Shown: positions 36,558 through 44,622 of the stretch, one piece after another
How positions within the stretch are numbered: position 1 is the stretch's first letter
How the letters are laid out: the number at the start of each line of letters is the position of its first letter
Assembly (NCBI GenBank): GCA_016714015.1
Contig: JADJNZ010000010.1
Span: 62,001-126,000 of the forward strand
Direction of reading: 5' to 3'
Length of the DNA: 64,000 bases
Source of the DNA: Gemmatimonadota bacterium
GTDB taxonomy: Bacteria; Gemmatimonadota; Gemmatimonadetes; Gemmatimonadales; Gemmatimonadaceae
Made by a program: the position numbers and the translations under genes
The notes under the pieces: model-generated
Told to the model about the DNA's origin: nothing
Databases searched by the model: none
What the model saw: the letters and a program-made list of their open reading frames with translations, nothing else

Positions 36558-36563
36558 ACCACG

Positions 36564-37034
36564 ATGCCGAAGCCAGCCCCCGATGACGCGATCGTCACCG
36601 TCGCCCGAAACAAGCGCGCCCGACTCGACTACGAGATCTTCGAGACGTGGGAGGCGGGCCTCGTGCTGGCCGGGACCGAGGTCAAGTCGCTCCGCGACGG
36701 GCGCGCCCAGATCGGCGATGCGTACGGGGTGGTCAAGGACGGGGAGGTCTGGCTGCTCAACGCGCACATCCCGCCGTACGAGAAGGGCAACGTCTGGAAC
36801 CATGACCCGACTCGTACCCGCAAGCTGCTCCTGCATCAGAAGGAGATCCGGCACATGATCGGCGCGGTCGAGCGGAAGGGGCTCACGCTCGTGGCGCTTG
36901 AGCTGTACTTCAAGCATGGGCGGGCGAAGATCCGGATCGGGCTCGCGCGCGGGAAGAAGTTGCACGACAAGCGCGCCGACCTGAAGGAGAAGGACGACCA
37001 GCGCGACATGCAGCGCGCCCTCCGCGTCCGATGA
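36564..37034 (+). CDS. smpB: SsrA-binding protein SmpB
   Basis: RNA-binding protein of 156 aa that delivers tmRNA to stalled ribosomes in trans-translation. The oligonucleotide-binding barrel is marked by TVARNKRARLDYEIFETWEAG, GTEVKSLRDGRAQI and NAHIPPYEKGN. The basic C-terminal tail (LARGKKLHDKRADLKEKDDQRD) is intact. Family length is normal. The ATG lies 6 bases after a -10 box, with no ribosome site, so the mRNA may be leaderless. Its stop overlaps the amidase start. No tmRNA gene is seen in the window. Confidence 0.96.
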   Translation: MPKPAPDDAIVTVARNKRARLDYEIFETWEAGLVLAGTEVKSLRDGRAQIGDAYGVVKDGEVWLLNAHIPPYEKGNVWNHDPTRTRKLLLHQKEIRHMIGAVERKGLTLVALELYFKHGRAKIRIGLARGKKLHDKRADLKEKDDQRDMQRALRVR

Positions 37035-38389
37035 TGCGCGCGCGTTCCGTGCTCGTCGCGTGCGCCGCACTCGCGTTCGCCACCGGCCCGGCCGGTGCGC
37101 CGCCGCCGGGCGACGTCATCCGGGTGAAGGGCATCGCCGGCGACACGGTCCTGTCGCTCGTGCCGAGCGCCGGCGGGGGCATGGTGCACGCCGGGACGAT
37201 GGCGCGGCTTCTCGGAGGGTCGCTCGACAGCGTGGCTTCCGGGCGTTGGACGCTCACGCTCTATGGTGCGCGGCTCGAGCTGCGCGAAGGGGCACCGTTC
37301 GCCGGGTACAACGGGTTCGCACTGCCGCTCGTCGAACCGACGCGGCGGATCGATGGGGCCCCACACGTCGCGCTGCAGCTCTTCAGCGAGATCCTGCCGC
37401 GCTTCGGCATCGGGATCCTGTGGGACCGCACGCGATGGGAGGTCCGCCTCTTCCAGGGGATCGCGCGCCGCTCGGCCCCGAGTGGACCGGGCGATCCGCC
37501 GGTCACAGCGGTGCCCGTCGCCGCGGAGCCCGCATCCGTCGCGCCGGCGCCGCGCGCCGCCGCCGGCGTGGCATCGCGCACGCCGCCGCGCAGCACCCCG
37601 CGCGACGTCCCCATCGTCACGCCCTCGCGGAGCGCGGTCCCGGTCCGCGCGGGACTCTCGCGCCGCTACACGATCGTGGTCGACGCGGGGCACGGCGGCC
37701 GTGATCCGGGGATGCAGGGTGCGGTGGTGAACGGCCGCCGGCTCTCCGAGGCGCGCATCACGCTGCAGGTCGCCAAGCGCCTCGAACGACTCCTCGAGGC
37801 GCAGGGCTTCGACGTCGTGATGACCCGCACGACCGACACGCTCATCGCGCTCCACGACCGCGGCCCGATCGCCAATCGCGCCAAGGGGGACGTCTTCCTC
37901 TCCATCCACGTGAACTCGGCGAACCCGCGCTGGAAGAACGCCTCGGCGGCGCGCGGCTTCGAGACCTTCTTCCTGTCCACCGCGCGCACCGAGGACGAGG
38001 AGCACGTGGCGGCGATGGAGAACGAGGTCGTGCGGTTCGAGACCGAGGCGCCGACGCCCCGCGGCGACGACGCCCTGGCGTTCATCATGAACGACCTCGC
38101 GCGCAACGAGCACCTGCGCGAGTCGAGCGAGCTCGCGGCCGTCGTGCAGCAACGGCTCGGTGTGACCCATCCGAGCACCAATCGTGGCGTGAAGCAGGCC
38201 GGCCTCGCCGTCCTCGCCACCGCCTACATGCCCGCGATCCTCGTCGAGCTGGGGTTCGGGTCCAACGCCGCCGACGCGCGCTGGATGGCCAGCGATGAGG
38301 GGCAGGAGCATGCCGCGCAGGCGATCGCCGATGCGGCGTTCGAATACCTGCAGCACTACGAGCGACGTACGCGCGGCGGCCAACGGTGA
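37031..38389 (+). CDS. N-acetylmuramoyl-L-alanine amidase (Amidase_3, AmiC-like)
   Basis: Periplasmic peptidoglycan amidase of 452 aa that cuts stem peptides from glycan strands during cell separation. A signal peptide (SVLVACAALAFATGPAGA) and an N-terminal domain of about 150 residues come first. The latter may bind the wall. An Ala/Pro/Thr linker follows. The catalytic Amidase_3 domain (about 213-450) has the zinc site VVDAGHGGRDPG, the Glu in RLSEARITL, the SIHVN His, and the catalytic Glu in ILVELGF. The ATG overlaps the smpB stop, and its stop overlaps pyrD (GTGA), so smpB, amidase, pyrD and pyrF form one coupled run. Confidence 0.9.
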   Translation: MMRARSVLVACAALAFATGPAGAPPPGDVIRVKGIAGDTVLSLVPSAGGGMVHAGTMARLLGGSLDSVASGRWTLTLYGARLELREGAPFAGYNGFALPLVEPTRRIDGAPHVALQLFSEILPRFGIGILWDRTRWEVRLFQGIARRSAPSGPGDPPVTAVPVAAEPASVAPAPRAAAGVASRTPPRSTPRDVPIVTPSRSAVPVRAGLSRRYTIVVDAGHGGRDPGMQGAVVNGRRLSEARITLQVAKRLERLLEAQGFDVVMTRTTDTLIALHDRGPIANRAKGDVFLSIHVNSANPRWKNASAARGFETFFLSTARTEDEEHVAAMENEVVRFETEAPTPRGDDALAFIMNDLARNEHLRESSELAAVVQQRLGVTHPSTNRGVKQAGLAVLATAYMPAILVELGFGSNAADARWMASDEGQEHAAQAIADAAFEYLQHYERRTRGGQR

Positions 38390-39312
38390 TTGGTCGACTC
38401 GAGGTCACCGCCGCCGGGATCACCTTCCAGAACCCGGTCGTGCTCGCGGCCGGGACGGCCGCCTACGGTCGTGAACTCGCGGACGTGATGCCACTGGAGG
38501 AGCTCGGCGGGTTCGTCACGAAGGCGGTCAGCATGGAGGAGCGCCACGGCGCTCCCGCGCCGCGCGTCGCCGACTTCCCCGGGGGGATGATCAACGCGGT
38601 GGGGCTCGCGAATCCCGGGGTGGAGAAGGTGCTCACCGAGGACCTCCCCTGGATCGCGCAGCATGTGCATCGCCCGCGCGTGCTGGTGAACGTCGTCGGG
38701 CGCGAGGCGCGGGACTTCGGTGATGTCGTCGCGCGGATGGATGGTGCGCCGGGCTACCAGGGCTTCGAGCTGAACGTGAGTTGCCCGAACGTGAAGCAGG
38801 GCGGGATGGAATTCGGGGCGGATCCGGCGGCGCTCGCCGAGGTCGTGCGCGGCGCGCGCGCCGCGACACGAAAGCCGCTCTTCGTGAAGCTCTCGCCGAC
38901 GCTGCCGAAGGTCGGGGAGGCCGCGCAGGTCGCCGTCGACGCCGGCGCGGACGGGATCACGGTGATCAACACGATCCCCGGACTCGTCATCGACGTCGAG
39001 CGTCGGAAGCCGATGATCGGGTTCGGGTCCGGTGGCGTGAGCGGCCCCGGGCTTCTCGCCGTCGGCATGCTCGCGGTGCACCGCGTGCGCCAGGCGGTCC
39101 GGGTGCCGATCATCGGGGCGGGCGGGGTCCAGCATGCGACCGACGTCCTGCAGTATCTCATCGCCGGCGCGAGCGTCGTGGCGGTCGGCACCGCGGGCCT
39201 CGCAGACCCCAAGCTTCCCGCACGATTGGTGCGCGACCTGGACGCCTGGTGTGCCGCGCACGGCGTGGCGCACCTTTCCGAACTCATCGGCACACTGGAG
39301 TGGCCTTCGTGA
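38386..39312 (+). CDS. pyrD: Dihydroorotate dehydrogenase, class 1B catalytic subunit
   Basis: FMN enzyme of 308 aa for the fourth step of pyrimidine synthesis, oxidising dihydroorotate to orotate. The N-terminus VTAAGITFQNPVVLAAGTA, the loop with catalytic Cys in ELNVSCPNVKQGG, and the phosphate site VPIIGAGGV are all present. The class 1B form normally works with an Fe-S/FAD subunit (PyrK), which is not in this window. The GTG start overlaps the amidase stop, and its own stop overlaps the pyrF GTG. Confidence 0.92.
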   Translation: MIGRLEVTAAGITFQNPVVLAAGTAAYGRELADVMPLEELGGFVTKAVSMEERHGAPAPRVADFPGGMINAVGLANPGVEKVLTEDLPWIAQHVHRPRVLVNVVGREARDFGDVVARMDGAPGYQGFELNVSCPNVKQGGMEFGADPAALAEVVRGARAATRKPLFVKLSPTLPKVGEAAQVAVDAGADGITVINTIPGLVIDVERRKPMIGFGSGGVSGPGLLAVGMLAVHRVRQAVRVPIIGAGGVQHATDVLQYLIAGASVVAVGTAGLADPKLPARLVRDLDAWCAAHGVAHLSELIGTLEWPS

Positions 39313-40004
39313 CCGCCTTGCGCGCCCAGCCCATCATCGCGCTCGACGTCCCCACGATGGACGCGGCTCGCGCGCTCTGCGACCGACTCGGTCCCGCCGC
39401 GGACTACGTGAAGGTCGGCCTCGAGCTCTACACGGCCGAAGGGCCTCGGGTCGTGGAATGGCTGCACGGGCAGGGGAAGCGGGTCTTCCTCGACCTCAAG
39501 CTCCACGACATCCCGAACACCGTGAAGGGGGCGGCGCGGAGCGCTTCCTCGATGGGCGTCTCGCTGCTCACGGTGCACGGGTACGGGGGCGCGGCGATGG
39601 TGGAGGCGGCGGTCGAGGGGGCCGGGGAGCGCACGGGGATCCTGGTTGTCACGGTGCTGACGAGCTTCGATGCGCGTACGCTCGGCGTGGCCCTCGGTCG
39701 TCCCGTGGACGAGATGGGGGCGGAAGTCACGCGATTGGCCGCGGTGGCGAGCGTGGCGCGGGCGCATGGCGTCGTCTGCTCCGGCCATGAGGTGGCGGCC
39801 GTGCGCTCCTCCTATCCGGCGCTGCGTCCCCTCGTCCCCGGGATCCGACTGGAGGGCGGGGCGACGCACGATCAGTCGCGGGTCACGACCCCGCAACGCG
39901 CGACCGCCGACGGCGCCGCCTATCTCGTTCTGGGGCGCGCAGTTACGGCTGCGGATGACCCGCCGGCGGTGCTGAACGCGGTCTTGTCGTCGCTGCGCGG
40001 CTGA
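39309..40004 (+). CDS. pyrF: Orotidine 5'-phosphate decarboxylase
   Basis: TIM-barrel enzyme of 231 aa that converts OMP to UMP. The catalytic signature is FLDLKLHDIPNTV with the Asp-Lys-Asp array, and the substrate start is PIIALDVPTMD. The phosphate loop region LVPGIRLEGG and LVLGRAVTAADDP closes the barrel. The GTG start overlaps the pyrD stop (GTGA). A hairpin that overlaps the promoter of the rpmJ operon follows about 70 bases after the stop. Placing pyrD-pyrF next to the alpha ribosomal operon is unusual. Confidence 0.93.
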   Translation: MTALRAQPIIALDVPTMDAARALCDRLGPAADYVKVGLELYTAEGPRVVEWLHGQGKRVFLDLKLHDIPNTVKGAARSASSMGVSLLTVHGYGGAAMVEAAVEGAGERTGILVVTVLTSFDARTLGVALGRPVDEMGAEVTRLAAVASVARAHGVVCSGHEVAAVRSSYPALRPLVPGIRLEGGATHDQSRVTTPQRATADGAAYLVLGRAVTAADDPPAVLNAVLSSLRG

Positions 40005-40073
40005 TACCGCTCCGGCCGCCGGCCGCTCGCGTTCTCCCTCGCGGCCGCGCAACTCACCGTCCTTTTCGTACAC

Positions 40074-40109
40074 GTCAGCTCGGGCCTTGTGTCAAGGCCC
40101 TCAGCTGAC
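40074..40109 (+). terminator. Two-part hairpin after pyrF
   Basis: GTCAGCT pairs with AGCTGAC (outer 7 bp) and GGGCCTTG with CAAGGCCC (inner 8 bp), with a small bulge and a 3-base loop. It could terminate the pyrF transcript. It overlaps the -35 and spacer of the rpmJ promoter. The stretch 40005-40073 shows nothing else clear. Confidence 0.6.
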
Positions 40110-40115
40110 TATTGT
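40087..40115 (+). promoter_or_regulatory. Promoter of the rpmJ-rpsM operon
   Basis: TTGTGT (40087-40092), exactly 17 bases, and TATTGT (40110-40115). Transcription would start near 40122, right at a second hairpin. Confidence 0.6.
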
Positions 40116-40122
40116 CCGTGTC

Positions 40123-40138
40123 TGCCCGAAATCGGGCA
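40123..40138 (+). promoter_or_regulatory. 5'-terminal hairpin in the rpmJ-rpsM leader
   Basis: TGCCCGA, two bases, TCGGGCA form a stem at or next to the predicted mRNA 5' end, about 50 bases before the rpmJ start. It could stabilise the mRNA or take part in ribosomal-protein feedback. Confidence 0.4.
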
Positions 40139-40188
40139 TTCCCAAGCACTTCCGTTCCGTTCCGTAGTTCCGGCCTTCTGGAGTCCTC

Positions 40189-40305
40189 GTGAAAGTTCGC
40201 AGCAGCGTGAAGCCGATTTGCGAGCACTGCAAGGTGGTGAAGCGTGCAGGCGTGACGCGGATCATCTGCAAGCGCAATCCCAAGCACAAGCAGCGGCAGG
40301 GTTAA
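40189..40305 (+). CDS. rpmJ: 50S ribosomal protein L36
   Basis: A 38-aa ribosomal protein: MKVRSSVKPICEHCKVV is followed by a basic tail ending in KHKQRQG. The zinc ligands are C11, C14, C27 and H32 (zinc-binding form). The GTG at 40189 has GGAG 6 bases upstream, and rpsM starts 6 bases after its stop. It opens the alpha operon here. Confidence 0.95.
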   Translation: MKVRSSVKPICEHCKVVKRAGVTRIICKRNPKHKQRQG

Positions 40306-40311
40306 CCGACA

Positions 40312-40689
40312 ATGGCTCGTATTTCCGGCGTGGACCTTCCGCGTGACAAGAAGGTCGAGATCGGCCTCACGTACATCTACGGCATCGGGCGCGTCCTGAG
40401 CCGTCGAATCCTCGCGGCGACGGGTGTGAACCCGGAGCAGCGCATCCGCGACCTCTCCGACGCTGACGTGAACAAGCTCCGTCAGGAGATCGAGAAGATG
40501 TATCGCGTCGAGGGCGCGCTGCGCACCGAGATCGCGATGAACGTGAAGCGCCTCATGGACATCGGCTCGTACCGTGGCATCCGGCATCGCCGGAACCTGC
40601 CGGTCCGCGGCCAGCGCACGCACACCAATGCCCGCACGAAGAAGGGGCCCCGCCGCGCGATCGCGGGCAAGAAGAAGGTGACCAAGTAA
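40312..40689 (+). CDS. rpsM: 30S ribosomal protein S13
   Basis: Head-of-30S protein of 125 aa. MARISGVDLPRDKKVEIGLTYI and the RRNLPVRGQRTHTNARTKKG C-terminal signature are typical. The length is normal. It follows rpmJ by 6 bases without a clear ribosome site, and its stop overlaps the rpsK ATG (TAATG). The C-terminal tail is basic, as needed for contact with rRNA and tRNA. Confidence 0.98.
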   Translation: MARISGVDLPRDKKVEIGLTYIYGIGRVLSRRILAATGVNPEQRIRDLSDADVNKLRQEIEKMYRVEGALRTEIAMNVKRLMDIGSYRGIRHRRNLPVRGQRTHTNARTKKGPRRAIAGKKKVTK

Positions 40690-41066
40690 TGGCCATTGGC
40701 AAGAAGACCAAGAAGGTCGTGGACGCCGAGGGCGTCGCGCACGTCAACGCGACCTTCAACAACACGCTCATCACGATCACCGACGCGCACGGCAACGCCG
40801 TGTCGTGGGGCTCGGCCGGCAAGGCCGGGTTCAAGGGATCGAAGAAGTCGACGCCGTTCGCCGCGACCGTCGCGGCCGAGCAGTGCGCGCGCGAGGCGCT
40901 CAGCCTCGGGGTGCGCCGCGTCCACGTGAAGGTCCAGGGGCCGGGCTCGGGTCGCGAGTCCGCGATCCAGGCGCTCGCCGCCGCCGGTCTCACGGTCAAG
41001 TCCATCAAGGACGTGACGCCGATCCCGCATAACGGCTGCCGGCCGCCTAAGCGCCGGAGGGTCTAA
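40689..41066 (+). CDS. rpsK: 30S ribosomal protein S11
   Basis: Platform protein of 125 aa. The family core AHVNATFNNTLITITDAHGN, then SWGSAGKAGFKGSKKSTPFAA and VKSIKDVTPIPHNGCRPPKRRRV, is intact. It overlaps rpsM by one base, which indicates coupled translation, and rpsD starts 3 bases after its stop. Confidence 0.98.
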   Translation: MAIGKKTKKVVDAEGVAHVNATFNNTLITITDAHGNAVSWGSAGKAGFKGSKKSTPFAATVAAEQCAREALSLGVRRVHVKVQGPGSGRESAIQALAAAGLTVKSIKDVTPIPHNGCRPPKRRRV

Positions 41067-41069
41067 GCA

Positions 41070-41702
41070 ATGCGTTATACCGGTCCCAGCTGCCGGCAGT
41101 GCCGGCGTGAAGGTACGAAGCTCTTCCTCAAGGGCACCAAGTGCTTCACCGAGAAGTGCCCGGTGGAGCGGCGCCCGTACGCGCCCGGCATGCACGGCCA
41201 GAACACGGCCCGTCGCCGGAAGGTGAGCGAGTACGCCAAGCAGCTCCGTGAGAAGCAGAAGATCAAGCGCATCTACGGGCTCAGCGAGAAGCAGTTCCGC
41301 AACACGTTCGAGCGCGTCTCCGCGCTCCCGGGCGTGACGGGCCACAACCTCCTCGCCGCGCTCGAGAGCCGTCTGGACAACATGGTCTACCGGATGGGCT
41401 TCGCCGCGAGCCGCAAGGCCGCGCGTCAGCTCATCCGGCACCGCCACGTCGAGGTGAACGGCAAGTCGGTCGACATCCCGAGCTTCGTGGTCGAGCCTGG
41501 CCAGGAGATCCGGATGCGCCAGAAGTCGCGCGAGCTCGTCATCGTCGCGGCGGCCCTCGAGGTCGCGGCGCGTGGGGCGACCCCGGCGTGGCTCGCGGTC
41601 GACAAGGACACCTTCTCCGGGCGCATGCTGGAGCGTCCGCAGCGGCAGGCGATTCCGATCGCGGCGCAGGAACAGCTCGTCGTCGAGCTCTATTCGAAGT
41701 GA
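41070..41702 (+). CDS. rpsD: 30S ribosomal protein S4
   Basis: Primary 16S-binding protein of 210 aa, also the usual feedback regulator of the alpha operon. It has four cysteines near the start in two CxxC-like pairs (SCRQC and KCFTEKC), so it is the zinc-binding form. The S4 domain contains LDNMVYRMGFAASRKAARQLIRHRHVEVNG. GGAGGG precedes the ATG. A long imperfect hairpin lies directly after the stop and separates it from rpoA. Confidence 0.98.
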   Translation: MRYTGPSCRQCRREGTKLFLKGTKCFTEKCPVERRPYAPGMHGQNTARRRKVSEYAKQLREKQKIKRIYGLSEKQFRNTFERVSALPGVTGHNLLAALESRLDNMVYRMGFAASRKAARQLIRHRHVEVNGKSVDIPSFVVEPGQEIRMRQKSRELVIVAAALEVAARGATPAWLAVDKDTFSGRMLERPQRQAIPIAAQEQLVVELYSK

Positions 41703-41770
41703 TGAAGGCGGAAGGATGAAGGCCGAAGGACGAGAGCGCGCCTTTCAGCCTTCATCCTTGAGCCTTCATC
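41701..41770 (+). terminator. GAAGG-rich hairpin between rpsD and rpoA
   Basis: Arms of about 29 bases, made from GATGAAGG and GAAGG units and their complement, pair around an 11-base loop. The element starts inside the rpsD stop. It may reduce read-through into rpoA or stabilise the rpsD mRNA end. The rest of the gap to 41887 shows no firm promoter. Confidence 0.55.
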
Positions 41771-41887
41771 GTCAGCAGGACTAAAGACTCCCTGACAACC
41801 GAACGAACGTACCGCGCGTCAGGGGCGGGGTACGGCGTCGGTGGCGCGTCACCGCCATCGTGAAACACTCTCCCAGGATCCAAGGCA

Positions 41888-42958
41888 ATGGCAACCACGA
41901 TCGATCTCCGCGGCTTGGTCCGCCCGCAGCTCGTCGAGATGACGAAGCGCGAGGACCAGGCGAACGCGGCTGAGTTCCGCCTGCAGCCCCTCGAGCGTGG
42001 CTTCGGCCACACGCTCGGCAACAGCATGCGTCGCATGCTGCTCTCGTCGCTGCGCGGCGCCGCCGTCTGGGGCTTCCGCATCGACGGCGTCCTCCACGAG
42101 CACCAGACCATCGTCGGGGTCGTCGAGGACGTCCACCAGATCATCGGCAACCTCAAGACGCTGGTGCTCGCGCTCGATGCCGATGTCGAGGACGCGATCC
42201 TCCGCCTCAAGGTCCGCAAGGGCGGCGCGATCACCGCGGGGCAGCTCGAGCTCCCGGCCGGCGTGAAGGTCGTGAACGGCGCCCACCACATCCTCACCCT
42301 GCAGGATGACCGCGAGCTCGCCATCGAGCTCTACGTCAACAAGGGGCGCGGCTACATCGAGGCCGACCAGCACCCGCTCGACCGCAACCTCCCGGTCGAC
42401 CTCGTCCGCATCGATTCGATCTACTCGCCGGTCAAGCGCGTGAACTTCTCGGTCGCCGAGACCCGCGTCGGCCAGCGCACCGACTACGACCGCCTGACGC
42501 TCTCCGTGGAGACGAACGGCACGGTCACCCCCGAGGAGGCCGTCTCGTACGCCGCCGCCCTCGCGCAGACGCACTTCCAGTACTTCGCGAGCTTCGGCTC
42601 GTCCGCCGCGGCCGCCGTCGCCGTGCCGGGCGCCGAGGGCTCGTCCGAGGGCGCTCGCCTCGCTGAGCTCCTCCGCACCCCGATCGACGACCTCTCGCTC
42701 TCGGTCCGCTCGGTCAACTCGCTCAAGAACTCCAGCATCCGCTCGCTCGGCGACCTGGTCCGCCAGACCGAGACGCAGATCCTGCAGGTCAAGAATTTCG
42801 GCAAGAAGTCCCTCCAGGAGATCGCCGACCTCCTCGAGAAGGAAGGACTCAATTTCGGGATGAAGTTCGAGGAGTCCACGGATGGTGTGCGCGTCGCCGA
42901 TTGGGGCACGCCGCCGAGCCGGGCCGCCGCGAACGCCCCCGACGACGAAGAGGAGTAG
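41888..42958 (+). CDS. rpoA: RNA polymerase alpha subunit
   Basis: Alpha subunit of 356 aa. The N-terminal dimerisation domain has LERGFGHTLGNSMRRMLLSSL. A linker around residues 240-260 is followed by the C-terminal DNA/activator-binding domain with LRTPIDDLSLSVRSVNSLKN and the helix-hairpin-helix motif before EGLNFGM. It is slightly longer than the E. coli protein because of the linker and an acidic tail (DDEEE). It lies 185 bases after rpsD rather than tightly coupled. Confidence 0.98.
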   Translation: MATTIDLRGLVRPQLVEMTKREDQANAAEFRLQPLERGFGHTLGNSMRRMLLSSLRGAAVWGFRIDGVLHEHQTIVGVVEDVHQIIGNLKTLVLALDADVEDAILRLKVRKGGAITAGQLELPAGVKVVNGAHHILTLQDDRELAIELYVNKGRGYIEADQHPLDRNLPVDLVRIDSIYSPVKRVNFSVAETRVGQRTDYDRLTLSVETNGTVTPEEAVSYAAALAQTHFQYFASFGSSAAAAVAVPGAEGSSEGARLAELLRTPIDDLSLSVRSVNSLKNSSIRSLGDLVRQTETQILQVKNFGKKSLQEIADLLEKEGLNFGMKFEESTDGVRVADWGTPPSRAAANAPDDEEE

Positions 42959-42963
42959 GACCC

Positions 42964-43320
42964 ATGCGTCATCGTAAGGCCGGGCGGAGCCTCCGCCGCA
43001 CTTCCGAGCAGCGCCTCGCGCTGCTCCGCAACCTCGCGACCTCGCTCATCGAGCAGGGCGCGATCGAGACGACCGAAGCCAAGGCGAAGGAGCTCCGGCC
43101 CTTCGTCGAGAAGCTGATCACCAAGGCGCGCGAGGGCACGCTCCACGCGCGGCGCCTCGCCGGCATCCACGTGCAGAAGCGCGAGGCGGCCGACAAGCTC
43201 TTCCAGGAGATCGGTCCCAAGAACGCCAAGCGCGCCGGCGGCTACACCCGCATCCTCAAGACCGCGCACCGCAAGGGTGACGGTGCTGAGATGGCCCGCA
43301 TCGAACTCGTGGAGCGCTAA
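42964..43320 (+). CDS. rplQ: 50S ribosomal protein L17
   Basis: Ribosomal protein of 118 aa near the exit tunnel. MRHRKAGRSLRRTSEQRLALLRNL and GYTRILKTAHRKGDGAEMARIELV are typical. The ATG at 42964 lies 5 bases after the rpoA stop with GAGGAG upstream, so the frame extending back to 42901 is not used. The usual rpoA-rplQ order is kept. Confidence 0.97.
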   Translation: MRHRKAGRSLRRTSEQRLALLRNLATSLIEQGAIETTEAKAKELRPFVEKLITKAREGTLHARRLAGIHVQKREAADKLFQEIGPKNAKRAGGYTRILKTAHRKGDGAEMARIELVER

Positions 43321-43324
43321 GACA

Positions 43325-43546
43325 ATGCCCATCGCTCGCAATCGCTGCTATGTGTGCGACAAGGGTGTCGCGCACGGCAACAACCGCTCGCACGCCAACA
43401 ACTCGACCCGTCGGACCTGGAAACCCAACCTCCAGGTCGCCCGGATCGTCGCGGATGACAAGATCATCAAGATCAAGGTCTGCACCCGCTGCCTGAACGC
43501 CGGCAAGATCCAGCGCGCGCCGCGCGGGACCGCTGCCGCGGTCTGA
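43325..43546 (+). CDS. rpmB: 50S ribosomal protein L28
   Basis: Ribosomal protein of 73 aa, zinc-binding form with CYVCDKG near the start and CTRCLNAG near the end. NRSHANNSTRRTWKPNLQ is the family core. It begins 4 bases after the rplQ stop, so it has joined the alpha operon; in most genomes rpmB sits with rpmG. A strong hairpin follows the stop. Confidence 0.96.
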   Translation: MPIARNRCYVCDKGVAHGNNRSHANNSTRRTWKPNLQVARIVADDKIIKIKVCTRCLNAGKIQRAPRGTAAAV

Positions 43547-43569
43547 GGCCCGATTCTTGAAGGAATGCG

Positions 43570-43599
43570 ACGGGGAGGGTGCTTCGGCGCTCTCCCCGT
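43570..43599 (+). terminator. Hairpin after rpmB
   Basis: A 13-bp stem with two G-U pairs (ACGGGGAGGGTGC with GCGCTCTCCCCGT) closes a TTCG tetraloop. It ends the ribosomal operon before gmd. Confidence 0.75.
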
Positions 43600-43643
43600 T
43601 CGTGCGAACCGAATAGGCTCCCACCTCCGTCCAACATCCTCGC

Positions 43644-44621
43644 TTGAAGACCGCGCTCATCACCGGCATCACCGGACAGGACGGCTCGTATCTCGCCGAG
43701 CTGCTGCTCGCGAAGGGCTATCGGGTCGTCGGCATCGTGCGCCGGTCCTCCACGACGCCGTACGAGCGGATCGCGCATCTCGTCGACCGGATCGAACTCC
43801 TCTCTGCCGATCTGCTCGACCAGACGTCGCTCATGGATGCCATGGGTGAGGTCCGACCGGACGAGATCTACAACCTCGCCGCGCAGTCCTTCGTCGCGAC
43901 CTCGTGGAACCAGCCGGTGCTCACCGGTGAGTTCACCGGCATCGGGGTCACACGCATGCTCGAGGCCATGCGGCGCGTCGTGCCGACCGCGCGCTTCTAC
44001 CAGGCGTCGTCGTCCGAGATGTTCGGCAAGGTGCAGGAGACCCCGCAGCGCGAGTCGACGCCATTCTGGCCGCGCTCGCCGTACGGCGTCGCGAAGGTCT
44101 ACGGGCACTGGATCACGGTGAACTACCGCGAGTCGTTCGGGCTGTACGCGGTCAGCGGGCTGCTCTTCAATCATGAGTCCCCGCGTCGCGGACTCGAGTT
44201 CGTCACGCGCAAGGTGACCGACGCCGTGGCGCGGATCAAGCTCGGCCACGCGACCGAGGTACGCCTCGGGAACCTCGAGGCGCGCCGCGATTGGGGCTTC
44301 GCCGGCGACTACGTCGACGCGATGTGGCGCATGCTGCAGCGGGACGAGCCCGACGACTACGTGATCGGCACCGGCGAGACCTGGTCGGTCCGTCAACTCT
44401 GCGAGGAGGCCTTCGGATACGTCGGCCTCGACTGGCAGCGCCACGTCGTCACCGATCGGAAGTACGAGCGCCCGGCCGAGGTGGAGCTGCTCGTCGCCGA
44501 CCCGTCGAAGGCCGCGCGGGAGCTCGGGTGGACGCCGTCGGTCCGGTTCCGCGAGCTGGTCCGGCTGATGGTCGATGCCGACCTCGCGCGACACTCGGTC
44601 CCTCCCATCGCGCACCCCTGA
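43644..44621 (+). CDS. gmd: GDP-mannose 4,6-dehydratase
   Basis: SDR-type enzyme of 325 aa that makes GDP-4-keto-6-deoxymannose from GDP-mannose. The NADP motif is TGITGQDGSYLAELLL, the substrate region VRRSSTTPYERI, and the catalytic YxxxK is in SPYGVAKVYGHW. Later NHESPRRGLEFVTRKV and LRLGNLEARRDWGFAGDYVDAMW are specific to Gmd. The TTG start gives the standard N-terminus (MKTALITGITGQDGSY). A TAGGCT box at 43614-43619 may be its -10. It heads the nucleotide-sugar run. Confidence 0.93.
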   Translation: MKTALITGITGQDGSYLAELLLAKGYRVVGIVRRSSTTPYERIAHLVDRIELLSADLLDQTSLMDAMGEVRPDEIYNLAAQSFVATSWNQPVLTGEFTGIGVTRMLEAMRRVVPTARFYQASSSEMFGKVQETPQRESTPFWPRSPYGVAKVYGHWITVNYRESFGLYAVSGLLFNHESPRRGLEFVTRKVTDAVARIKLGHATEVRLGNLEARRDWGFAGDYVDAMWRMLQRDEPDDYVIGTGETWSVRQLCEEAFGYVGLDWQRHVVTDRKYERPAEVELLVADPSKAARELGWTPSVRFRELVRLMVDADLARHSVPPIAHP

Positions 44622-44622
44622 G

